Below, one piece after another: positions 25,955 to 34,941 of a DNA stretch of 64,000 nt. The translations under genes were made by a program, and so were the position numbers. The notes beneath the pieces were generated by a model. The model made no database searches. It worked only from the letters and a program-made list of their open reading frames with translations, and was not told the origin of the DNA. The stretch is from NCBI GenBank assembly GCA_004015825.1, contig SAYS01000010.1:92814-156813 (forward strand), written 5' to 3'. Numbering within the stretch: the stretch's first letter is position 1; the number at the start of each line of letters is the position of its first letter. This DNA comes from Halovenus amylolytica. GTDB taxonomy: Archaea; Halobacteriota; Halobacteria; Halobacteriales; Haloarculaceae.

Positions 25955-26892
25955 TACCCCAGATAAATCGCGGCTCCCTTCAGGGCCAGAAAGACGAGCA
26001 GTATCGGGAGTCCGACGAAGAGGAGGACTGTTCGGAGCAGACCAAGTGGGAGGAAGCCGAGAACGCCCAGGAAGCTAAACAGGCCACCGCCGCCGGACTC
26101 CTCGACGACGAGCTGTCGATCGGTCTCGACACCGTTGACACTGATCGTGTACGTTCCCGTCTCGTTGGGGGCGATATTGAACCGACCCTGTGCACCGACC
26201 TCGATGAGTGGCTGAATATTCGGTACCCTCTCGGTCTGGACTGCTTCACCGTCGACTTCGAGGGTCACCTCGTAATCACCCGCTTCGTCGCCGTCGTTTC
26301 GAATATCTGCGACGACGGTCGTCGACTCACCCGGCGCGATTTCGGGCTCGTCGAGACTCACGTTCACGACCGAGAACTGATCGGGCTCGGCCGGGGGTTC
26401 GGGCTCCTCGGTGTCGTCGTCATCGTCACTCGTGTTCCGGGCAACGTCACCGACGACGACCTGGCTGCGCGCCTCGACGTCGTTGACTGCGATCTGATAG
26501 ACGCCAGGCTCCTGTGGCGTCCACTCGAAGAGTGCTGTAAGCGGGAACTTCGACTGCGGAACCATCCCCGTCGTTTGCGTCTCCACTTCTTGGTCGTTGG
26601 CTGTCAGCGTCACGCTGACACCGACTGGTCCCTGTTGGTTGCTATCGATTATTGCCCGTACTGTGAGGGTTTCGCCCACGTCGGCTGTCGTCTTGCCGGG
26701 GCTCACCTCTGTGACAGTGAACGTTCCCGGCCGTGGATCGAACGGCTCGTTGATCTGGCCCGTCGTCTCCCCTGGCGATTCGAGCGATCCGGATTCTGAC
26801 GGTTCGGGGACCGAGCCAGTCACACCACTGGTGACGAGGATCAGACAGACAGCGACTGCGATACCGACCCCCAGCCACCGACGAACATTCAT
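25951..26892 (-). CDS. Surface protein with CARDB-type domains, membrane anchored
   Basis: A secreted, membrane-tethered protein of 313 residues. It has an N-terminal signal/anchor helix (MNVRRWLGVGIAVAVCLILV), an acidic extracellular region with two Ig-like segments (about 60-150 and 170-265), and a hydrophobic C-terminus (about 280-310). The second segment has the CARDB pattern: VNVSLDEPEIAPGESTTV and NDGDEAGDYEVTLEVDGE. CARDB domains act as adhesion or binding modules; the partner is unknown. Between the domains lies a DDDDDTEEPEPP linker. The start at 26892 gives the signal helix; the longer frame to 26943 would overlap the maoC gene. Confidence 0.8.
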   Translation of the reverse strand: MNVRRWLGVGIAVAVCLILVTSGVTGSVPEPSESGSLESPGETTGQINEPFDPRPGTFTVTEVSPGKTTADVGETLTVRAIIDSNQQGPVGVSVTLTANDQEVETQTTGMVPQSKFPLTALFEWTPQEPGVYQIAVNDVEARSQVVVGDVARNTSDDDDDTEEPEPPAEPDQFSVVNVSLDEPEIAPGESTTVVADIRNDGDEAGDYEVTLEVDGEAVQTERVPNIQPLIEVGAQGRFNIAPNETGTYTISVNGVETDRQLVVEESGGGGLFSFLGVLGFLPLGLLRTVLLFVGLPILLVFLALKGAAIYLGY

Positions 26893-26939
26893 CGTCCCGT
26901 GAGTACTTGATACGCGAATATAAATCCAGCCGCCAATTA

Positions 26940-27404
26940 TCACTCGTTGTTCTGTGGGGGATCTCGTTTCAGTGATATGACGGTCCGTTCGAGTGAGCAG
27001 ACGAGTTCGTCGTGCTGGTTGAACGCCTCGACTTGCAGCTGGACGATGCCTCGCTCGCCGTCGCTCGTTTCGCGTTTGTCGAGTACTGTCGTCTCCACCC
27101 GGATCGTATCGCCGTGTGTGACCGGTGCAGGATGCTCGACGTCGTCGTAGGAGAGGTTCGCGACGATTGTGCCGTCCGTCGTTTCTGGGAGTGTCAGTCC
27201 GACTGCCAGTGACATCGTATAGAGTCCGTTGACGATGCGCTCGCCGAACTGTGTCCCCGCGGCGAACTCGGCGTCGAGGTGCAGCGGTTGCTGATTCATC
27301 GTCATATCACAGAAGCGCTGGTTGTCGGATTCACTGATCGTCCGCCGCCGGTCGTGTTCGATCGTCTCGCCGACCGAAAACTCCTCGTAGTACAGTCCAG
27401 TCAT
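26940..27404 (-). CDS. MaoC-like (hot-dog fold) hydratase
   Basis: 154 residues with the R-specific enoyl-CoA hydratase-like MaoC fold: YYEEFSVGETIEHDRRRTI, then ESDNQRFCDMTMNQQPLHLDAEFA carrying the hydratase region with Asp and His, and FGERIVNGLYTMSLAVGL. Haloarchaea often encode this protein next to a CitE-like lyase, as here (27856, divergent), which suggests a joint role with a C4/C5 acyl-CoA such as mesaconyl-CoA. That link is an inference from context. The start at 27404 (MTGLYYEEF) is unambiguous. Confidence 0.88.
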   Translation of the reverse strand: MTGLYYEEFSVGETIEHDRRRTISESDNQRFCDMTMNQQPLHLDAEFAAGTQFGERIVNGLYTMSLAVGLTLPETTDGTIVANLSYDDVEHPAPVTHGDTIRVETTVLDKRETSDGERGIVQLQVEAFNQHDELVCSLERTVISLKRDPPQNNE

Positions 27405-27512
27405 GATTGTTCAGAGACTGTGGAGATTGAAATAGCTCTGCGTTACTTGGGACGTGACTGCTGGACTGGGGGTGTTGCTGTATTGCTCGAAATTCCTGCT
27501 AGAGGTATTTGA

Positions 27513-27666
27513 AACAGCAAGAAAGCCCCGGCTGGCTACGCTCCCGCGACTCGTTGCGCTCCTCACTTTGTTGCGGTGCTTACGTCGTCGGGGTTCGCGT
27601 AGCCAGCCGCCCCTTTCAGTCCCACCCGGCCTGGAAAACCACGTCTGGCGGGACTTTCTTGCTGTT
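27513..27666. repeat. Palindromic repeat, family 2, long copy
   Basis: Outer inverted repeat of 17 bp with one mismatch (AACAGCAAGAAAGCCCC at 27513-27529, its near complement at 27650-27666). Inside is a second, perfect 12-bp inverted repeat (GGCTGGCTACGC at 27530-27541, complement at 27597-27608), followed by CTTTCAGTCCCACCCG. The same outer arms and inner word occur at 58258-58340 in a shorter copy. It could be a non-autonomous element or a terminator pair. Confidence 0.8.
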
Positions 27667-27715
27667 CATACTGATTTTCTCCGATCCGGCACTTCTCACA
27701 CCAAATTCACATCTC

Positions 27716-27795
27716 ATACTGCCGGCTGTACATTCGGAAAGAGATGCGCCACCCCGGGGTGGCGCAATTCTTCAGTTTCTTACAGCCGACAGTAT
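27716..27795. repeat. Palindromic intergenic repeat, family 1, copy C
   Basis: Outer 15-bp arms (ATACTGCCGGCTGTA at 27716-27730; complement with one mismatch at 27781-27795) surround a perfect 20-bp palindrome, GCGCCACCCCGGGGTGGCGC at 27746-27765. ACATTCG and AATTCTTCAGTTT occupy the same positions as in copy A at 2882. An 11-bp direct repeat TCACACCAAAT occurs at 27695-27705 and 27795-27805. Confidence 0.8.
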
Positions 27796-27855
27796 CACAC
27801 CAAATAAAACTCGGACTGCCGGTACGGTTTTGCACTTTCCACCCAAACTCGGCGT

Positions 27856-28695
27856 ATGGTTCGCAGGAGCGTGCTCTTCTCGCCGGCCGATCAGCCCGAA
27901 CTGCTCCGGAAAGCACCGGCTACCGGTGCCGACGTCGTCGTCTTCGATATGGAAGACGGAGTCCTCCCTGCCCAGAAAGCGACTGCACGCGATGACCTCC
28001 GTTCGGTCCTCGGCGATATCGATCCCGAGTGCGAACTCTGTGTCCGGATCAACCCACTCGATTCTGGTGGTACTGCCGATCTCGACGCCATCCTCCCCGA
28101 ACGGGCCACGGTCGATTCCATCATGCTCCCGAAAGTCTCCAGTCCAGAGCAGGTGCGGACACTCCGCGATCACCTCCCAGAAAACGACTCGATCCCGGTT
28201 CTCGCCTTGCTCGAAACTGCCGGCGGCATCCTCGACGCACCAGCTATCGCCGCCCAGGAAGCTGTCGACGCGCTGTTGCTGGGGGCGGAGGATCTGGCCG
28301 CGGATATCGGCGCGACCCGAACTGCGGCAGGTGAGGAGGTGAGCTACGCTCGCCAGCGGGTCGTCCTCGCAGCCAGCCATGCTGGGATCGACGCGATCGA
28401 TACGCTCGTCACCGACTTCGAGGATACCGAACTGCTCCGGACCGACACACTGCGCGCGGTTCAGTTCGGATTCGACGGGAAGATGGCGATCCATCCCCGG
28501 CAGGTTGGCGTTATCAACGAGATTTTCGTGCCCGACGAGGACGAAATCGACTGGGCGCGTCGCGTGCTCGCTGCACGCGAGGACACGGACGGGCGCGGCG
28601 TCTTTGCTGTCGACGGCGAGATGATCGACGCACCACTGCTCTCCCAGGCCGAACAGATTCTCGAACGGGCCCGGACCACGACTGGCGACGAGTAA
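27856..28695 (+). CDS. citE: HpcH/HpaI family (CitE-like) acyl-CoA lyase
   Basis: A TIM-barrel lyase or thioesterase acting on malyl-CoA-type esters. The 279 residues start [17 protein letters not shown]. They show the Mg-binding Asp/Glu region [14 protein letters not shown] (about 28-41), substrate arginine in [21 protein letters not shown], the Glu of [12 protein letters not shown], and [12 protein letters not shown]. The end contains [15 protein letters not shown], typical of CitE-like proteins. The divergent maoC-like gene suggests a beta-methylmalyl-CoA/malyl-CoA role, as proposed for haloarchaeal central carbon metabolism, but the precise substrate is not readable from the sequence. Confidence 0.85.
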   Translation: MVRRSVLFSPADQPELLRKAPATGADVVVFDMEDGVLPAQKATARDDLRSVLGDIDPECELCVRINPLDSGGTADLDAILPERATVDSIMLPKVSSPEQVRTLRDHLPENDSIPVLALLETAGGILDAPAIAAQEAVDALLLGAEDLAADIGATRTAAGEEVSYARQRVVLAASHAGIDAIDTLVTDFEDTELLRTDTLRAVQFGFDGKMAIHPRQVGVINEIFVPDEDEIDWARRVLAAREDTDGRGVFAVDGEMIDAPLLSQAEQILERARTTTGDE

Positions 28696-28798
28696 TCCCA
28701 GATCACGTTTGCAATACCGATTCGATGGCCTCTCCGGTTGCTGTGATCGGTCTCGACAACGGTGTTGTCGACTGGTTGACGAGCGTACGGCGATACGC

Positions 28799-28807
28799 TT
28801 TTTAATA
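28799..28807 (+). promoter_or_regulatory. TATA box of gdhB
   Basis: TTTTTAATA lies about 25 bases before the ATG at 28829. It fits a leaderless transcript and rules out the 40-codon in-frame extension upstream. Confidence 0.55.
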
Positions 28808-28828
28808 CCGTGTACCTCGCTTCAAACT

Positions 28829-30085
28829 ATGGGTGATGCGACCGATCCATTCGAGAGTCTACAGCAACAGGTACGGGAAGCAGCCGCGGAGATCGACCTC
28901 GACGACGGTGTCGTCGAACGGCTGACCAACCCGGAGCGGATCCTCGAACTGTCTCTGTCCGTCAAGATGGACGATGGATCGGTCGAAGTGTTCGACGCCT
29001 ACCGATCGCAGTTCAACGGCGACCGCGGGCCGTACAAGGGCGGGATCCGGTACCATCCACGGGTCAACCGAAGCGAGGTGAAGGCACTCTCGGGGTGGAT
29101 GGTCTACAAATGTGCCGCCGTCAACATCCCCTACGGCGGCGGGAAAGGTGGGATCGCGATCAATCCGGTGAACTACTCGGCGTCGGAGATAGAGCGGATC
29201 ACACGCGCCTACGCTAAGGAGTTACGGCCGATCATCGGTGCAGACCGTGACATTCCTGCCCCGGACGTGAACACCGGTCAGCGGGAGATGAACTGGATCA
29301 AGGATACCTACGAGACACTCGAAGGGACCACCGAACCGGGCGTCGTCACCGGAAAGGGGATCGAAAGCGGCGGCAGTGCCGGGCGCGTCGAGGCGACCGG
29401 GCGCTCCGTCATGCTGGCGACCCGTGAAGCCTGTGCCTACCTCGACCGGGATATCCAGGAGGCAACTGTCGCAGTACAGGGGTACGGCAACGCGGGCTCG
29501 GTCGCCGCAAAACTGCTCGACGATCTCGGTGTCGATGTCGTCGCCGTCTCGGACTCCAGCGGCGCGGTGTACAGCGAGGATGGCCTCGACACGCGGGCGG
29601 CAAAGCAGTTCAAAACGGAGACCGGCTCACTCTCGGGATTCGACGGGGCGACCGAGAAGTTCTCGAACGACGACCTGCTGACGATGGACGTCGACGTACT
29701 GATTCCTGCCGCGCTGGAAAACGCCATCAACGCCGATATCGCCGAACGGACCGGGGCCGACCTCGTCGTCGAAGCGGCAAACGGGCCGCTCACGCCGCCG
29801 GCCGACGATATCCTCACCGAGCGAGATGTGGCCGTTGTCCCCGATATTCTCGCAAACGCCGGCGGTGTCACTGTGTCCTACTTCGAGTGGGTCCAGAACC
29901 GCCAGCGTTTTGCCTGGACCGAACAGCGGGTCAACGACGAACTCGAACGGTACATCGTCGAGGCGTTCGAGTCGATGATCGACGCCTACGAGAACAGGTC
30001 GGTTCCGAACTTCCGGGTCGCGATGTACACTGTTGCCCTCGAACGGGTCGCACGGGCCAGCAAGGAGTCCGGCATCTGGCCCTGA
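28829..30085 (+). CDS. gdhB: Glutamate dehydrogenase
   Basis: Reversible oxidative deamination of glutamate to 2-oxoglutarate with NAD(P). 418 residues, normal for hexameric haloarchaeal GDH. Substrate-binding [18 protein letters not shown], the catalytic lysine in [21 protein letters not shown] (Asp catalytic) and [12 protein letters not shown] are visible in the N-terminal half. The dinucleotide-binding motif is [14 protein letters not shown] (about 214-227). The region [14 protein letters not shown] and [13 protein letters not shown] are typical family blocks. The start at 28829 ([11 protein letters not shown]) is supported by the TATA element. Which cofactor is used is not readable with confidence. 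Confidence 0.95.
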   Translation: MGDATDPFESLQQQVREAAAEIDLDDGVVERLTNPERILELSLSVKMDDGSVEVFDAYRSQFNGDRGPYKGGIRYHPRVNRSEVKALSGWMVYKCAAVNIPYGGGKGGIAINPVNYSASEIERITRAYAKELRPIIGADRDIPAPDVNTGQREMNWIKDTYETLEGTTEPGVVTGKGIESGGSAGRVEATGRSVMLATREACAYLDRDIQEATVAVQGYGNAGSVAAKLLDDLGVDVVAVSDSSGAVYSEDGLDTRAAKQFKTETGSLSGFDGATEKFSNDDLLTMDVDVLIPAALENAINADIAERTGADLVVEAANGPLTPPADDILTERDVAVVPDILANAGGVTVSYFEWVQNRQRFAWTEQRVNDELERYIVEAFESMIDAYENRSVPNFRVAMYTVALERVARASKESGIWP

Positions 30086-30096
30086 CCCCTGTGCTA

Positions 30097-30103
30097 CTTT
30101 ATA
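30097..30103 (+). promoter_or_regulatory. TATA box of the uspA gene
   Basis: CTTTATA about 26 bases before the ATG at 30127, in the 41-base gap after gdhB. It shows that uspA has its own promoter. Confidence 0.5.
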
Positions 30104-30126
30104 CCAAAGGCGCCACTAGTATCAGT

Positions 30127-30546
30127 ATGGCATCGCAGATCCTCGTTGCGATGGACGAGTCGGCAGTCGCGGAGAAAGCACTCGAATTCGCACTCGAACA
30201 TCATCCGGGCGCAGAGATAACCGTGCTTCACGTCGTCGGAACGCCCAGCGGGATGATGGGCAAGGCGATCGGGCTGGCGCTGTCCGAAGATGTCCAGGGT
30301 GATGCCCGGGAGGATGCCACTGCTGTGCTCGACAGGGCACGCGAAATCGCCCACGACCACGATACAACAATTCAGACGGACGTGGAGTTCGGCCATCCCG
30401 CGCGAGCGATCGTCGACAAGGCCGAGGGGTTCGATGCTGTCGTGCTCGGGACACACGGTGGCTCGCTGGCCGACCGCCTGTTCGTCGGCAACGTCGCCGA
30501 TAAGGTGTTCCGGCAGTCACCAGTTCCAGTCACCGTCGTCCGGTGA
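30127..30546 (+). CDS. Universal stress protein (UspA family)
   Basis: 139-residue single-domain Usp. The N-terminal strand ILVAMDESAVAEKALEFAL (about 5-23) carries the conserved Asp. The ATP-binding signature G-x2-G-x9-G-S/T is partly kept as VLGTHGGSLADRLFVGNVADKV (positions about 104-125, where G-x(9)-G is degenerate but recognisable), followed by PVPVTVVR. An ATP-binding, stress-related role is inferred from family. The start at 30127 is preferred: the longer frame from 29887 reads antisense-like sequence through the end of gdhB. Confidence 0.9.
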   Translation: MASQILVAMDESAVAEKALEFALEHHPGAEITVLHVVGTPSGMMGKAIGLALSEDVQGDAREDATAVLDRAREIAHDHDTTIQTDVEFGHPARAIVDKAEGFDAVVLGTHGGSLADRLFVGNVADKVFRQSPVPVTVVR

Positions 30547-30599
30547 CACCGTCCTGTTTCCCTCGGTATCGTTTTCCCTCTCTAGGCCGATACTCGGGT

Positions 30600-31088
30600 A
30601 TGGAACGTTACGAGCGCTCTGTGCGGGTTCGCGCCCCCTTCGAGGACGTCTGGGAGTTTCACTCGACCGAGGACGGACTCGTCGCACTGACGCCGGACTG
30701 GATGCACCTGGAGATCGAAGACGTTCGGGGTCCCGACGGGGAGCAGGACCCGGACGTTCTCGAAACCGGCGCGATCATCCGTTCCTCCGTGCGACCGTTC
30801 GGTATCGGCCCGCGACAGAGCTGGGTTTCGGAGATCGTCGCACGCCAGCGCGAGGGTGGCTCCGCCTATTTTCGGGACGTGATGACTGACGGCCCCTTCG
30901 CCGAGTGGACACATACACACTCCTTCTATGCTGACGGCGAGGAGACGATTATCCGCGACAGTGTCGCGTACGAACTCCCCTTGGGGGCGGTCGGCCGTGC
31001 TGTCGGCCCCCTTGCAGTGGTTGGCTTCGAGCCAATGTTCCGATACCGCCATCGACGAACCAGAGAACTGCTCGAATCGGAGTCGTAG
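30600..31088 (+). CDS. SRPBCC (START-like) domain protein
   Basis: 162 residues with the helix-grip fold signature: MERYERSVRVRAPFEDVWEFHS at the start, strand-rich middle and the C-terminal helix LAVVGFEPMFRYRHRRTRELL. These proteins bind hydrophobic ligands in a deep pocket; the ligand here is unknown. Haloarchaeal relatives are often called cyclase/dehydrase or SRPBCC proteins. The start at 30600 is the first Met before the conserved strand. Single gene between uspA and phoU. Confidence 0.82.
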   Translation: MERYERSVRVRAPFEDVWEFHSTEDGLVALTPDWMHLEIEDVRGPDGEQDPDVLETGAIIRSSVRPFGIGPRQSWVSEIVARQREGGSAYFRDVMTDGPFAEWTHTHSFYADGEETIIRDSVAYELPLGAVGRAVGPLAVVGFEPMFRYRHRRTRELLESES

Positions 31089-31111
31089 GAACGAGTTGTT
31101 TGCAACACACA

Positions 31112-31122
31112 AGATAAAAAAG
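31112..31122 (+). promoter_or_regulatory. Promoter element of phoU
   Basis: AGATAAAAAAG about 28 bases before the ATG at 31145 is a plausible archaeal TATA box. Confidence 0.4.
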
Positions 31123-31144
31123 CACCGACGGCGCATCCCTACAT

Positions 31145-31819
31145 ATGCCAAGAGACGAGTATCAGGACCACCTCAAATCGTTGCGCGAGGATGTGCTCTA
31201 TATGAGCGAGATCGTCGTCGACCGCCTCCAGATGGGGCTCAATTCACTCGAACGGAAAGACGAGGAACTCGCTCGAGAGGTGATCGACGGTGACCACGAG
31301 ATCAACGAACTGTATCTCGATCTCGAACAGGACTGTATCGATCTGATCGCACTCCAACAGCCCGTCGCCGGTGATCTCCGATTCATCGCCGCCTCGTTCA
31401 AGATCATCACTGATCTCGAACGCATCGCCGATCTCGCGACCAATCTCGGTGAGTACACCCTGGATGCCAGACAGGACACGTTCCCCGACGTCGACGTCCA
31501 GGAGATCGGTGCCGCCACCATCGAGATGATCGAGGAGTCGATGATCGCCTACGGCGACGAGGATACGGAGATGTGTTACAGGATCGCCGAGCGCGACGAC
31601 GATATCGACGAGATGTGTGAGACTGCCTCCGAACTCGTCGCCCGTGACCTGATCGAACGTGAGGGGATCACCTCCGAAGAGCAGATCCAGGAGACGATGC
31701 AGGATGTCTACCGCCTGCTGTTGACGATCCGTGATCTCGAACGTGTCGGCGACCACGCCGTCAACATCGCCGCGCGAACGCTGTACATGGTCGAGTCCGA
31801 CGACGACCTCCTGTACTAG
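31145..31819 (+). CDS. phoU: PhoU-family phosphate signalling protein
   Basis: All-helical regulator with two PhoU repeats, 224 residues. Each repeat ends with the metal-binding E/DxxxD pattern: ITDLERIADLATNLGEYTLD (about 79-98) and IRDLERVGDHAVNIAARTLY (about 197-216). PhoU normally reports phosphate status to the PstSCAB transporter and its kinase. Neither is adjacent here, so it is an orphan copy and could act elsewhere, for instance on a Pit/NhaP-type transporter. The C-terminal repeat is the better conserved one. Downstream is a DICT sensor gene on the same strand (47 bases), which may be co-transcribed. Confidence 0.9.
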   Translation: MPRDEYQDHLKSLREDVLYMSEIVVDRLQMGLNSLERKDEELAREVIDGDHEINELYLDLEQDCIDLIALQQPVAGDLRFIAASFKIITDLERIADLATNLGEYTLDARQDTFPDVDVQEIGAATIEMIEESMIAYGDEDTEMCYRIAERDDDIDEMCETASELVARDLIEREGITSEEQIQETMQDVYRLLLTIRDLERVGDHAVNIAARTLYMVESDDDLLY

Positions 31820-31866
31820 CCGGTAGATTCAAACAGACCCACCCGTTATTTTCTCAGAAGCTGTCT

Positions 31867-32628
31867 ATGCCTCTCGATCGCTTTCTGGACGTTCCAGACG
31901 GCCCACCCCGGTCGCTCGTCGTCGCGAACCGAACAGAGCCCGAACCGTTCCAGCGGATGCTCGAAAAGCTGTTTACCGATCAGGAGATTACCGTCACGGA
32001 GTCTGTCGAAACCGAGTACGACGAGAACACGGTCCTGCTGGTGGAAGACGGGGCAGTGGTCGCCACCTCGCCCTTGCAGGCGCTCTCGGATGCGATTCTC
32101 ATGGTCAACTCCGATCTGTTCAGCACCGGGACACGAACGCTCGACGCGACGACTGTCCCGGACGTGATCGACGGACTGACAGACGTCCCGTTCACACTCC
32201 GTGGGTATCCCGAATCCAACACGGAAAAGTTACTGTTGATCCTCATCTCCCGGCATATCGAGCGGCTGGCCTACGACGCGGGTGTTGGCCGGCTGCGGTC
32301 GTCGTTCCAGCGACTCTCCCGCATCGAAGACGAGAAGGGAACACGGGAGGTGTACGATACTGTTGCGGGGACAGACGTCGACGTACACGTCTACGGCAGA
32401 CCCGACTGGACGCCATCAGAGCAGTTCGACGTGACGATGCACGGCGGCTACAAGTGGGATTTCAGACACTCCTGGTTCGTGATCTACAATCCGCCAGCGG
32501 AGCAGACGGACAGAAGTGGCGCGGCCCTGCTCGCCATCGAAACTGACGACGGTGTCTGGGACGGCTTCTGGACGTACGACCAGTCCATCGTCGACGAGCT
32601 TACCGCGTATATCCGGAAGAATCTCTAG
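31867..32628 (+). CDS. DICT sensory domain protein
   Basis: 253 residues. Residues about 20-240 match the DICT domain found in haloarchaeal and cyanobacterial signalling proteins: LVVANRTEPEPFQRML, a central helix-rich part ending ILISRHIERLAYDAG, and the strands VDVHVYGRPDW and HSWFVIYNPP. It has no output domain, so it may signal by protein-protein contact. The DICT domain is associated with light-responsive and two-component systems in other species; here the ligand is unknown. It follows phoU closely. Confidence 0.75.
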   Translation: MPLDRFLDVPDGPPRSLVVANRTEPEPFQRMLEKLFTDQEITVTESVETEYDENTVLLVEDGAVVATSPLQALSDAILMVNSDLFSTGTRTLDATTVPDVIDGLTDVPFTLRGYPESNTEKLLLILISRHIERLAYDAGVGRLRSSFQRLSRIEDEKGTREVYDTVAGTDVDVHVYGRPDWTPSEQFDVTMHGGYKWDFRHSWFVIYNPPAEQTDRSGAALLAIETDDGVWDGFWTYDQSIVDELTAYIRKNL

Positions 32629-32691
32629 CCGCGAACTCTCTTCTCCCACTGCGATGTGGTTCGGCCACGAAAATAACCCCAACGACCACTC

Positions 32692-34422
32692 TCAGGGGTG
32701 GGTGAAGTACGCGACGAGTCCCGTCTCCTCCGTTGGAAGCGAGTCGATACGGACGAAGCCGACACGCTCGAACTGCAGCAGATCGTCGGGGTCGTAGTCC
32801 AGAATCCCGGGCTCGGCGTAGCCCGAGATATCGCCGTCAATCGTCCGGAGTCGAACGTCGACGTTGTCGTCGCTGGGTACCCAGTGGACGATATCGACAC
32901 CCTCCTCACGGGTGACATCGAGATCGTCCCCCGTGTATTCGAACCCATCGTCGGTATGTCGGACACAGCCATAGCCTTTCAGCCAGACACGCTCGCCGAC
33001 GGGCGGCAGATCGCCCAGTTCGACGAGTACTCCCGTCTCGACGGGAATCTCCCGGCTGCCGCGATCCTCGTGATTCGGATGGACCGCCGGATGGCCGGCC
33101 TCGGGACCGTCGATCACTGATTTCTCCACTGCCCGCTCGTCGTCCCGAACCAGAAATGCCCGGTCGGTCTCCTCGTCGATCAGTTCGCGGTTGTTCGCGT
33201 ACACCGTCGACATCGCGAGGTCGACGTTCGAGGTTGACAACCCGAGGCCGGTCATCGCGTCGACCACCGCCTGGCCGCGGATGCCACGTCGTCGAAGACT
33301 GGCGATTGTCGGCGCTCGCGGATCGTCCCAGCCGTCGAGTTCGCCGTCGTCGATCAACTGCTTGATCGTCGAGGTCGACATCGGCACGTCGTAGGCGTCG
33401 ACCTGGACGTGCCCCCAGTGGATAACCTCGGGATACTCCCAGCCGAAGTAGTCGTAGACGAACTGCTGGCGTTTCGCGGAGTCCTGCAGATCGATCCCGC
33501 GGATGATGTGGGTCACGCCAGTGAGGTGGTCGTCGATCCCGCTCTGGAAATCGAGCATCGGCCAGCAGCGATAGTCGGCGGCTTCTGCCCGCGGATGGGG
33601 TGTCTCGATGATCCGGAAGGCGACGAAATCCCGCAGTGCAGGGTTCTTGTGCTCGATATCAGTTTTCACGCGCAGCACCATCTCACCCTCGCCGTACTCG
33701 CCGTCGACCATCCGCTCGAACTCCTCGTGGATCTGCTCGGTATCTTTCCCGCGGTGGGGGCAGGGCTCGCCGGCGTTTTTGAGATTCGAGAACTCCTCGC
33801 CCGGACACGAACAGGTGTACGCGCCACCCTCGTCGATCAACTCCTGTGCGTGCTCGTAGTAGGTCTCGACCCGGTCACTCGCTTTGAGTACCTCGTCGGG
33901 TTCGAAGTCGAGATACTCGATCGCGTCGAGAATCGCGTCGTAGGCGTCGAGATCCGGTCGTTTCGTCTCGGGATCGGTGTCGTCGAATCGGCAGACGAAG
34001 GAGCCGTCGTAGAGCTCTTTGTAGGTTCCGACGACGGCGGCCATCCGGGCGTGGCCGATGTGCCAGGGGCCGTTCGGGTTGGGTGCGACACGCATCCGAA
34101 TCCCGTCGTAGTCGTCGACGTTCGGGAGGTCGGGCAGCACCTGGTCGTCGTCTTCCTCCTCTTCGTCGAGTTCTTCGAGGCGTCCGGGTGCGAGTTCGCC
34201 GAGGCGCTCGCGGCGCTCGGTGTGGCTCATCCCGTTGACCCGCTCGATGACCGGCGCGACGATGCCGGGGATCTCGTCGCCGTACTCCCGGAACTCGGGA
34301 TTTTCGCCCATCAGTGGGCCCATGATCGCGCCGACCTGTGCCTCGCTTTCGTGTTTGATCGCGTTGAAAAGCGCACTCACCTCTGCTTCCTCTTTGATCT
34401 GGGCTTCGAGCGTTTCGTCCAT
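32692..34422 (-). CDS. gltX: Glutamyl-tRNA synthetase (archaeal type)
   Basis: Charges tRNA-Glu (and, in haloarchaea that use the amidotransferase route, tRNA-Gln) with glutamate. 576 residues. The N-terminal extension of about 100 residues is acidic and helical. The catalytic domain begins with RVAPNPNGPWHIGHARMAA, with the HIGH motif intact. The KMSKS counterpart is PMSTSTIKQL, the form used by archaeal GluRS. RFDDTDPETKRP is another conserved block. The C-terminal beta-barrel anticodon-binding region follows (about 400-576). A 437-codon plus-strand frame over it is an antisense artefact. Confidence 0.95.
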   Translation of the reverse strand: MDETLEAQIKEEAEVSALFNAIKHESEAQVGAIMGPLMGENPEFREYGDEIPGIVAPVIERVNGMSHTERRERLGELAPGRLEELDEEEEDDDQVLPDLPNVDDYDGIRMRVAPNPNGPWHIGHARMAAVVGTYKELYDGSFVCRFDDTDPETKRPDLDAYDAILDAIEYLDFEPDEVLKASDRVETYYEHAQELIDEGGAYTCSCPGEEFSNLKNAGEPCPHRGKDTEQIHEEFERMVDGEYGEGEMVLRVKTDIEHKNPALRDFVAFRIIETPHPRAEAADYRCWPMLDFQSGIDDHLTGVTHIIRGIDLQDSAKRQQFVYDYFGWEYPEVIHWGHVQVDAYDVPMSTSTIKQLIDDGELDGWDDPRAPTIASLRRRGIRGQAVVDAMTGLGLSTSNVDLAMSTVYANNRELIDEETDRAFLVRDDERAVEKSVIDGPEAGHPAVHPNHEDRGSREIPVETGVLVELGDLPPVGERVWLKGYGCVRHTDDGFEYTGDDLDVTREEGVDIVHWVPSDDNVDVRLRTIDGDISGYAEPGILDYDPDDLLQFERVGFVRIDSLPTEETGLVAYFTHP

Positions 34423-34498
34423 TATGCTCCGATTGGGTACCCGGGCGTGAAAACTGGGCCGGTCTGTGGTCGTCCGACAGCCACACTCGGCTGGCCCG

Positions 34499-34702
34499 CT
34501 ACCGGTTCGCCTCGGCGTCGATGCGGCCCTCGCGGGCGTTCGCCCGGCGGCGATATCTATCTCGCGCCTTTTTTAGCCGTCTCGCCGTCGGCGTCTCCTG
34601 ACGGAGCGCCTGTCGGAGACAGCGATCCCGCGTCAGCCATTTGCACCGTTCCTGGTCTGTCATCGCCGCCCAGTCTGCCGGAAGATTGTAGTCGTGTCTC
34701 AT
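34499..34702 (-). CDS. Small basic protein of unknown function
   Basis: 67 residues, MRHDYNLPADWAAMTDQERC at the start and an Arg/Lys-rich C-terminus (KKARDRYRRRANAREGR) unusual in this acidic proteome, which suggests nucleic-acid binding. The region upstream of 34702 does not look coding, so I use that ATG rather than the longer frame to 34810. It lies 76 bases upstream of gltX on the same strand and may be cotranscribed with it. Family not recognised. Confidence 0.55.
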   Translation of the reverse strand: MRHDYNLPADWAAMTDQERCKWLTRDRCLRQALRQETPTARRLKKARDRYRRRANAREGRIDAEANR

Positions 34703-34941
34703 TGCTGTGGCTCCGTCGGTGACGCTGCCGGTACTGACCACCGTCGGACGGTCGTACTGGGTGCGTGTCGAAACTCCGGGTGTCGGAACCGGACGACCTC
34801 TGATTGGCACATGTTAGCATATAATACGTTCTTCGATTTACACTTTCTGTTTTACAGCATACAGGGCCGGGCATTCGAATCGACGGCTGCTGATCGCCAG
34901 CCACCAGTACCGTTTTCAGCGCACTCCTCGATATTGACAGT

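Larger units (their letters stand above)
27405..27855. other. Repeat-bearing spacer between maoC-like and citE-like genes
   Basis: 451 bases without a gene. It holds two unrelated palindromic repeats in series (27513-27666 and 27716-27795) plus the two outward promoters of the divergent genes. Open frames that cross this region follow the repeats rather than a conserved protein and are not accepted. Confidence 0.7.

Noticed and set aside
28709..28828. 40-codon N-terminal extension of glutamate dehydrogenase
   Set aside because: It crosses the TATA box 25 bases before the ATG at 28829 and has a Cys/Arg-rich composition unlike the family.
33409..34722. 437-codon plus-strand frame over glutamyl-tRNA synthetase
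   Set aside because: Antisense to a fully motif-supported gltX; the codon pattern is of the other strand.
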